Below, piece by piece: positions 57,733 through 64,000 of a stretch of 64,000 bases of DNA (position 1 is its first letter; each line of letters opens with the position of its first letter). The notes beneath the pieces were generated by a model. It ran no database searches. It was not told the DNA's origin and saw nothing but the letters and a program-made list of their open reading frames with translations. Source of the stretch: CAVVSQ01 sp963848825 (GTDB lineage: Bacteria; Planctomycetota; Planctomycetia; Gemmatales; Gemmataceae); NCBI GenBank assembly GCA_963848825.1, contig CAWKFA010000015.1, positions 1,178,001 to 1,242,000 on the forward strand, in the 5' to 3' direction. The translations under genes and the position numbers were made by a program.

Positions 57733-58947
57733 ATGCGCGTTCGTCATGCAATATTTGGCTTGTTGGCCGCCAGCGTCATGGCCGGGCAGGTGGCGGCGAA
57801 ATCCTTCGAATTGACGTCGTTTCTCTTTCGCCGGCCAGCGCCCTGCGACTGCGCTCCACCGGTTTCAGGTCCGTTGACGGCAGGGACACCGACGGATCCG
57901 GGTCAACAGGCGGACGCTCCAGCGACGGATTCCCAGGCATTCGCCCAGGCCCCGGCTGCGGGTGGCGAAGGCGGCGGTTCCTTTAATCCAGCCATGTTCG
58001 GCGATTTGGGCTCCGCCGGTCTGGGGCGCGTGCTGGTACGTACGACAACCGTCATTCCACCCACTACGATTACGATTACGATTCCGGCCCCGCCGAACTT
58101 GGACGGCCCGCCATTGCCGCCGACAACCATCACGAAAGTCATCCCCGGCAGCACCGTGACCAAGTTCACGACGATTCAAGTGCCGCTAATCGGTCCCGGC
58201 TCTTTTAAAATATCGGATAACGAGAGTCCCCGGCCGACCGACCGCGTCTTTTTCACCTACAACTATTACGACCGTGTAAACGCTGGGGGCAATAACCTGG
58301 GACTCAATCGCGAGTTGATCGGCTTCGAGAATACTTTTCTCGATGGCAATGCCTCTTTCGGCATGCGTCTGCCTTTCCTGCAAACCACGCAGGGGGCTGG
58401 CATCCCTGGCCTGGTCAATCACGAGGTTGGCGACCTGACCCTGATCGGCAAGTATGCCGTCATCAATAACCTCACGACAGGCAACGTATTATCGGGCGGC
58501 CTGGCGCTCACGGTCCCCTCGGCCGATCATCGCCTCATCTTGGCCGACGGCAACGCGCTGCGGTCCGTCCTCATTCAGCCCTACGCCTGCTGGATTATCA
58601 ACGCCGGCAGCCTCTATGCCCAGGCCTTTCACTCCTTGGTCGTGCCCACGGACACCCGGGACATCACGGAGATCAATAATGACGTCGCGCTGGGCTATTG
58701 GCTCTATAGAAGTCCGGAAACGTTCTTGCGGGGCATTGTACCGACGCTCGAGGGTCATATATTTACGCCGCTCAACCACACGAGCAATCTCGACCTGGTC
58801 TATTCTCCCAACATTGTCACCCTTACCTTCGGCGTGAATTTTGTGCTGGTTGGCAATTCCACTCTGGGGATCGCCGTCGCCGCGCCGGTCACGGGACCAC
58901 GCCCGGATAACATCGAAGCGCTGGTGTCCTTCAATGCGAGGTTTTAA
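57733..58947 (+). CDS. Outer-membrane beta-barrel candidate
   Basis: 404 residues from the ATG at 57733 (AGGAGG upstream). Signal peptide (HAIFGLLAASVMAGQVAAKS), then a Pro/Ala/Gln-rich linker (about residues 35-80), a Thr/Ile-Pro stretch (TTTVIPPTTITITIPAPPNL) and the barrel: 'DRVFFTYNYYDRVNAGGNNL', 'NASFGMRLPFLQTTQGAGIP', 'GDLTLIGKYAVINNL', and the terminal strand ALVSFNARF, which ends in aromatic Phe as barrels do. Proteins of this form are common in planctomycetes and may be porin-like or TonB-independent barrels; no substrate is known. Confidence 0.75.
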   Translation: MRVRHAIFGLLAASVMAGQVAAKSFELTSFLFRRPAPCDCAPPVSGPLTAGTPTDPGQQADAPATDSQAFAQAPAAGGEGGGSFNPAMFGDLGSAGLGRVLVRTTTVIPPTTITITIPAPPNLDGPPLPPTTITKVIPGSTVTKFTTIQVPLIGPGSFKISDNESPRPTDRVFFTYNYYDRVNAGGNNLGLNRELIGFENTFLDGNASFGMRLPFLQTTQGAGIPGLVNHEVGDLTLIGKYAVINNLTTGNVLSGGLALTVPSADHRLILADGNALRSVLIQPYACWIINAGSLYAQAFHSLVVPTDTRDITEINNDVALGYWLYRSPETFLRGIVPTLEGHIFTPLNHTSNLDLVYSPNIVTLTFGVNFVLVGNSTLGIAVAAPVTGPRPDNIEALVSFNARF

Positions 58948-58970
58948 TTGGTGTGCCGCGGGTTAGCAGT

Positions 58971-59044
58971 ACGTTCAAAAAGTGTCAGGACCTGCCAGAT
59001 CCCTTCAAGAGGGGGTCTGACAGGTCCTGACACTTTTTCATTGC
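58971..59044. terminator. Bidirectional terminator / palindromic element
   Basis: Arms 58977-58994 and 59021-59038 are exact complements (AAAAAGTGTCAGGACCTG), with an inner imperfect stem containing GGGGTCTGA. It starts with ACGTTC, as do the other elements at 48946 and 51008. It lies between two convergent genes (57733-58947 and 59081-60402) and can terminate both. Confidence 0.85.
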
Positions 59045-59080
59045 CCAAGTTGTCGTCAGATTGCTTTTTTTGCTCTGGTC

Positions 59081-60402
59081 TCAATAGGTGAACTTAAAGC
59101 CAAAATTAACGCCGGCTTCCCATAAGGTCGTTTGTTGGAACACGGCTGCGGGCCGGGTGGGGCCGCCGGCCGCGCCAAAGGCAAAGCTCGTGGGAACATT
59201 GGCAACGTTCACGCTCCTGTCGACCTGGTCGCCGGGACGCACAACGCTGCTCAGGAATAGGAAATTACCACCAATGAACATGCTAAGCCGAGGTGTCAGA
59301 ATGACGCCGAGCCGCAAGGCGACTTCCGGTACAACGGCGAAGACTTCCTTCTTTTGTACTCCACTGTTGCTGGAGAGGGCAAACAAGCCGCCTGGCACGG
59401 AGTTGGTTACACCTGTCGGTGTGACCAAAGAAGAGTTTCCCCCGATGTTTACCACCTCGTGCATATCACCCAGGGCAAGTTTTCCGGTAACGTCCACGGA
59501 AAAAAGGTCGAAGTCGCGTCCGGCACGAACACCCACCTGGCCGCCGTAAAACTGATTACGCGTTCCGAATGCATCCGAGATTTGCACGCCATTCGGGGCA
59601 GTCACGGGCGTGCCGTTGAAAAGAATGGCACCGCCCGCCAACACGGTGGTGTTCTGGTTGATGTTGAGATTTTCCTGGAAATCCACATAACGAAAGCCGG
59701 CTAGCAACGTGAGACGATAGTCCTGATCGCTACCCGTCAGCAGAACGAAATTGGCTTCCGTTCCCCAGAGCTGGCTGGAGTAATCAATATTCACGTTTCC
59801 CGCGAAAGTGCCCGGGAACGATACGACGTTGGCGGCTTCCTTACCAGTGACGGCCCCCAAAAACGGCACGCCGATGGGCGGGTTGCCCGCGCCGTTCGAC
59901 CCGGCGCTGAAATTGGAGGAACGCGTGCCAAAGACAAAGCCGCTCGCTTCGAGGCCAAACATATCCGAGCGCGGGAAGAGGGCGCCGATGGTCAGGCTCC
60001 CCCGGTGAAAGTTCCTTGATCGAGGTTGCCACCGCCAAACAAGGTGGTGGTCGTCGAGTTCCCCAACACCGCTGCCGTGCCAAAGGGCGTCCCGGCTGGG
60101 CTGGACGTTACCAACGCAGGAATACGCGGGCGCGACTGCCAACCCAGGAGCAGCTCGCCATCGGCCCAAAACCGGCCGCAGCTGGGGCTATCCATGAAAA
60201 CAACGAAGTCCTTTAAACATTCAATGCCATCCTTCGCGGAAAGGTACCGGATAGGGGGGCGCTCCCCGAGGCCGACGTTGCCCGCCGGGCAGCAGCTTTG
60301 GGGCGTTGACTCATCGCATTGGGAACGGGCGACCGAAGTTGCCAGGAATGCTGCCGTCGAGGCAGCTAACATTTTGATTGAGAGACGGCTGTGCCATTTC
60401 AT
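59081..60402 (-). CDS. BBP7-like outer-membrane barrel protein, frameshifted
   Basis: About 440 residues from the ATG at 60402 (MKWHSRLSIKML). Signal peptide (IKMLAASTAAFLATSVARSQ), cysteine-rich short linker (CDESTPQSCCPAGN), then 'RFWADGELLLGWQSRPRIPA' with 'LVTSSPAG' and, after a frameshift near 60000, 'DMFGLEASGFVFGTRSSNFS', 'YRLTLLAGFRYVDFQENLNI', 'FYGGQVGVRAGRDFDLFSVD', and 'WEAGVNFGFKFTY' at the end. This is the BBP7-like family of planctomycete barrels. The C-terminal strand ends Phe-Thr-Tyr, aromatic as expected. Function unknown, perhaps a porin. Confidence 0.8.
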
Positions 60403-60893
60403 TTGGATCGGCCTTTTTAATGCGACCATCGGTTTTCACAGATGCAAGGTGCTTCGCGGTTGCGAAACCCCACCGAAATGCGCGGAATAATCCGGATAAT
60501 CTCTATTTCGGACATTGGCTGCCACGGCTGTAATCGAATTGGTCAGAATTGAATCAAGTTGCGATCAGTAAGCATGCCTTCTTTTCCGCATACGTATATT
60601 TTTGCGTGGCAGCGAAAAATATACGTGTGTTCACTGAGTATTTTTACTGAAAATCGGTGCCGGCACGGAAAATAAGTGCGAATTTCGCGCCTGGATTGGG
60701 GAAACATGGATAAAATGTGGGGGTAATAACGAGGGAGCCCACGGATTCGTTTGGGCGTGAAGGCCTGTCTTTTGGATTGTTGAACAACCTCAGCGGAACC
60801 GAATTACAACTCGTCAAGTTCCTGCCAGCAATTGACCGTTTTCCTAACAGAGATGCCAGTTCCGTCGCGATAGCGGCGGTAAGGAGCCCTTTT
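60403..60893. other. Divergent promoter region of two surface-protein genes
   Basis: About 490 bp with no supported gene. It is AT-richer than its surroundings. It contains the inverted repeat at 60592-60626. A T-rich segment follows to 60650. The plus-strand gene starts at 60894 with AAGGAG seven to eight bases ahead. The reverse-strand ORF at 60644-61042 is judged to be a shadow. Confidence 0.5.
60592..60626. promoter_or_regulatory. Perfect AT-rich inverted repeat
   Basis: ACGTATATTTTT at 60592-60603 and AAAAATATACGT at 60615-60626 are exact complements around an 11-nt GC-rich centre (GCGTGGCAGCG). Its position between two divergent surface-protein genes, and its AT-rich arms, suit a regulator-binding site or a structured leader better than a terminator. 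Not known to me from elsewhere. Confidence 0.45.
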
Positions 60894-63800
60894 ATGTTGC
60901 GTTGGCTTGCGAATCTCCTCACGTCGGGCTCACATAAATTTAGCGCTTCGCAGTCCCGCCCAGCCTCCCGGCCAATACGGAAACGATGCCGGCTCGAACT
61001 GGACGCGCTAGAAGATCGCTGTTTGCTGGCAACCGGTTTCACGGTTCAGTTTGGCGGCTTGTCCTTCTTGCCGATGAATACCGAGGATGTGGCGGCATTG
61101 CGGATTCTGAATCCCACGTCGAAATACCTGGCGCGGCGCAGCGTGGCTCCCGTTGCCAATAACGATCAGGCTACGGCGACCCGTAACCAGAGCGCGGTCA
61201 TTAATGTGCTCGCCAATGATACTGCCAACGGTGCTATCGACACCACCACGGTCAATATTGTCAGGAATCCTACGAACGGTACCACGACCGTCAATTCAAC
61301 CACCGGCGCCGTGACTTATACGCCAACGAGCGGTTTTATCGGCCAGGACAGCTTCACCTACACCGTCAAGGACAATGCCGGTGCTGTTTCCAACACGGCC
61401 ACCGTTTCCCTTACGGTTGTCAATGTGCCGCCCGTCGCCAACGTGGATCAAGCCAACACCAACCAAAACCAGGCGACGGTCATCAACGTGCTTGCCAACG
61501 ACACCGACGCCGACGGTACCCTCAACGTCACAACGGTCGCAATTGTCCAAAACCCGACCAACGGCACCGCCAGCGTCAATTCGACTACCGGCGCCGTCAC
61601 CTACACGCCGAACACCGGCTTTGTCGGCCATGATGTCTTCACCTATACCGTGGCAGATAATAATGGCGCAGTCTCCAATGGGGCCGCCGTTACGATCAAC
61701 GTTAATGCGCCGCCCGTCGCCAACAATGACCAGGCAACAGTGAGTCGCAACCAGAGTTCAGCTATCAACGTAGTTGGTAACGACACCGATGCGGATGGCA
61801 CCGTCAATCCGACCACCGTGACGATCGTGCAAAATCCAACAAACGGCACGGTGAGCGTCAATCCGACCACCGGCGCCGTAACGTATACGCCAGCCACCGG
61901 CTTTGTCGGTCAGGACAGTTTCACTTATACGATTAAGGACAACAACGGTGCTGTCTCGAACACAGCCAGCGTTTCCATCACGGTTGCCAATGTACCCCCG
62001 GTGGCCAACAACGACCAGGCAGCCGCCAACGAAAATCAGGCCACGGTCATTAACGTGGTCGCCAACGATACCGACGCCGATGGTACTGTCGATGCCACCA
62101 CGGTCACGCTTGTCCAGAACCCGGCCCACGGTTCCGCGACCGTCGATGCGATTTCCGGCGCCGTGAACTTCACGCCCACCGCTGGTTTCGCCGGCAATGA
62201 CACCTTCACCTACACCGTGAGGGATAACAACGGTGCCATCTCCAATGTGGCCACGGTCAGTATCCATGTGAATGCGCCGCCTGTAGCCAACAATGACCAG
62301 GCGACAGTGAATCGCAACCAAAGCTCAGTTATCAACGTGCTTGCTAACGACACCGATGCGGATGGCACCGTCAATCCGACCACCGTGACGATCGTGCAAA
62401 ACCCAACAAACGGCACGGTGAGCGTCAATCCAACCACTGGGGCCGTAACGTATACGCCAGCCAACGGCTTTGCCGGTCAGGACAGTTTCACTTATACCAT
62501 TAAGGACAACAACGGTGCCGTCTCGAACACAGCCATCGTTTCCATCACGGTCGTCAATGCAATCCCCGTGGCCAACAACGACCAGGCAACCACCAACGAA
62601 AATCAGGCCACGATCATTAACGTGGTCGCCAACGATACCGACGCCGATGGCAACGTCGATGCCACCACAGTCACGCTTGTTCAGAACCCGGGCCATGGTG
62701 CCGCGACGGTCGATGCGATTTCCGGCGCCGTGACCTATACACCCACCGCCGGTTTCGCCGGCAATGACAGCTTCACCTACACCGTGAGGGATAACAATGG
62801 TGCCCTCTCCAATGTGGCCACGGTCAGCGTCCACGTGAATGCGCCGCCCGCCGCCAACAATGACCAGGCAACATTGAATCGCAACCAAAGCTCGGTCATC
62901 AACGTGCTTGCCAACGACACCGATGCGGACGGCACCATCAATGCGACCACCGTGACGATCGTGCAAAACCCGGCAGACGGCGCGGTGAGCGTCAATCCGA
63001 CCACCGGCGCCGTAACCTATACGCCAACCAGTGGCTTCATCGGCCAAGACAGCTTTAACTACACCGTGAAGGATAACCTGGGGGCCGTCTCTAATGTGGC
63101 CACCGTTTCCATCACGGTCGTCAATATAGCGCCGGTGGCCATCAATGACCAGGCTGCTACCAACCCCAACCAAGCCACCATCATCAATGTTATCGCCAAC
63201 GACACCGATGCCGACGGCACCGTCAATCCCGCCACGGTCACTATCGCGCAGAACCCCACAAACGGTTCCGTGGCCGTCGATACGAACACCGGGGCCGTGA
63301 CCTATACTCCAAACACCGGCTTCACCGGCCAGGACAACTTCACCTATACCGTCAAGGACAACGATGGGACCGTTTCTAACCAGGCCACGGTCAGCGTCCG
63401 CGTCGCCGCCTCCCCCACGATTGACAATCAAGCCTTTAACGTGATTGACGAGAGTCAAAACGGCACCATCGTGGGAACCGTGGTGGCCAGTGAGCCGAAT
63501 GCAGGTCTGCATCTGACATATGCCATTACCCAGGGCAATACCGGCAATACCTTCCAGATCGATCCGGCCACCGGGCAGATCACGGTGGCGAACAATACGC
63601 AGCTGACGGTGGGCAATTCCCCCTTCAGCCTCACAGTCCAGGTAACTGATAGTGGCAGCCCGGCGCTGAGCAGCTCAGCCACGATGACCATCAACATAGT
63701 GATCGGCTCTCTCGTCAGCGCCGCCCTCGCCGATGATACTGGCCGTTCCGCCACAGACGGCATCACAACCGATCCCACGGTGACGGGCACAGTCTCCCAT

Positions 63801-64000
63801 GCCGACACGGTTGCCACGTTTATTGCCGGTCTGGACGACACCAACACCGCGAACTTTGTCGATGTGACCAATCAACTCAACAACGGTGCCTTCACTTTTG
63901 ACCTTGGCGAGTTAACCGCCATTAACCATGGCCAGACTGTGGCGGACGGCGCTCATACGCTCCGCCTACAAACCACGAATCAGGACGGCATCGTCTCGCC
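60894..64000 (+). CDS. Giant tandem Ig-repeat surface protein (partial, runs off the window)
   Basis: At least 1,035 residues; no stop before the window end. The start at 60894 has an excellent AAGGAG. The N-terminus has a basic region and the planctomycete motif LELDALEDRCLLATGF (residues about 35-50). Eight tandem cadherin-like Ig domains of 94-95 residues follow, each with 'PPVANNDQA', 'INVLANDTDADGT', 'TVTIVQNPTNG', 'TTGAVTYTP' and 'GQDSFTYTVKDNNGAVSN'. The units start at about 61218 with spacing 282 or 285 bp. From about 63420 a different cadherin-like domain appears (FNVIDESQNGTIVGTVVASE, TFQIDPATGQITV), then another Ig-like domain. It is probably an adhesin or cell-surface fibre; some repeats contain DxDxDG-like residues that may bind calcium. 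Confidence 0.9.
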   Translation, partial: MLRWLANLLTSGSHKFSASQSRPASRPIRKRCRLELDALEDRCLLATGFTVQFGGLSFLPMNTEDVAALRILNPTSKYLARRSVAPVANNDQATATRNQSAVINVLANDTANGAIDTTTVNIVRNPTNGTTTVNSTTGAVTYTPTSGFIGQDSFTYTVKDNAGAVSNTATVSLTVVNVPPVANVDQANTNQNQATVINVLANDTDADGTLNVTTVAIVQNPTNGTASVNSTTGAVTYTPNTGFVGHDVFTYTVADNNGAVSNGAAVTINVNAPPVANNDQATVSRNQSSAINVVGNDTDADGTVNPTTVTIVQNPTNGTVSVNPTTGAVTYTPATGFVGQDSFTYTIKDNNGAVSNTASVSITVANVPPVANNDQAAANENQATVINVVANDTDADGTVDATTVTLVQNPAHGSATVDAISGAVNFTPTAGFAGNDTFTYTVRDNNGAISNVATVSIHVNAPPVANNDQATVNRNQSSVINVLANDTDADGTVNPTTVTIVQNPTNGTVSVNPTTGAVTYTPANGFAGQDSFTYTIKDNNGAVSNTAIVSITVVNAIPVANNDQATTNENQATIINVVANDTDADGNVDATTVTLVQNPGHGAATVDAISGAVTYTPTAGFAGNDSFTYTVRDNNGALSNVATVSVHVNAPPAANNDQATLNRNQSSVINVLANDTDADGTINATTVTIVQNPADGAVSVNPTTGAVTYTPTSGFIGQDSFNYTVKDNLGAVSNVATVSITVVNIAPVAINDQAATNPNQATIINVIANDTDADGTVNPATVTIAQNPTNGSVAVDTNTGAVTYTPNTGFTGQDNFTYTVKDNDGTVSNQATVSVRVAASPTIDNQAFNVIDESQNGTIVGTVVASEPNAGLHLTYAITQGNTGNTFQIDPATGQITVANNTQLTVGNSPFSLTVQVTDSGSPALSSSATMTINIVIGSLVSAALADDTGRSATDGITTDPTVTGTVSHADTVATFIAGLDDTNTANFVDVTNQLNNGAFTFDLGELTAINHGQTVADGAHTLRLQTTNQDGIVS

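Noticed and set aside
60644..61042. 132-residue minus-strand ORF upstream of the Ig protein
   Set aside because: It overlaps the N-terminal LEDRC region of the plus-strand gene and has no ribosome binding site or domain character.
61296..63512. Long minus-strand ORFs (up to 395 residues) opposite the Ig array
   Set aside because: They are antisense shadows: their repeats (for example GHIRDGTIVVLNGISE type) mirror the period of the plus-strand Ig domains, which have clear family motifs and a strong ribosome binding site.

Overview
The window looks like a chromosomal segment of a planctomycete, most probably a member of Gemmataceae. The evidence is lineage-typical architecture: an ECF sigma factor fused through a membrane segment to a WD40 propeller, two giant surface proteins with the N-terminal LEDR/LEDRC motif, a TIGR03000-type protein, a BBP7-like barrel, a DUF1583-like protein, and a member of the amplified 'cysteine-pair' family (54636-55361). 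DNA is moderately GC-rich by eye. One gene (51169-51777) is clearly AT-richer.

Layout. 1-5755: secreted proteins, a TolB-like propeller, an array of intergenic palindromes, a broken GMC oxidoreductase and a DUF1583-like protein. 5997-15032: housekeeping (rnc, a PLD-type nuclease, purB, divergent argG, an esterase, an acyltransferase, a phosphatase and an LptF/G permease). 15036-18180: an accessory patch bounded by two remnants of a REP-associated (RAYT/Y1) transposase C-terminus. It holds a small ORF, an IS1182-like transposase remnant joined to an antitoxin remnant, an AAA+ ATPase, a P-type ATPase fragment and an orphan Phd-like antitoxin. 18224-40620: TPR protein, TIGR03000 protein, a large multi-pass membrane protein, aldehyde dehydrogenase, a LarA-like/YgfZ pair, sigma-WD40 fusion, two CPBP proteases, a rhomboid protease, trpC-tilS, a DUF6807-like protein and an HD-GYP protein. 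40824-48911: one giant cohesin/YDG/Calx-beta/metzincin protein. 49251-55361: DUF885, a HEAT protein between inverted palindromes, a sugar phosphotransferase, ClpS and others. 55496-57242: a toxin-like gene split by an ISL3-type element with a perfect 8-bp target duplication. 57733-64000: two outer-membrane barrel candidates and the start of a giant tandem-Ig protein that runs off the window.

Two themes connect the window. First, a family of palindromic elements (core GGGGTCAGACCCC, ends TAGCAGCCCGTTG or TAAGAACGTTCGG) sits directly at gene 3' ends and sometimes supplies the stop codon. With the RAYT remnants, this suggests past REP/RAYT activity. Second, about twenty conserved genes, including rnc, purB, argG, trpC and clpS, are broken by one or more frameshifts while homology continues across frames. 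This looks like consensus errors in the assembly rather than wholesale gene death, so spans below are given for the joined gene and breakpoints are approximate. No rRNA, tRNA or CRISPR array was seen.
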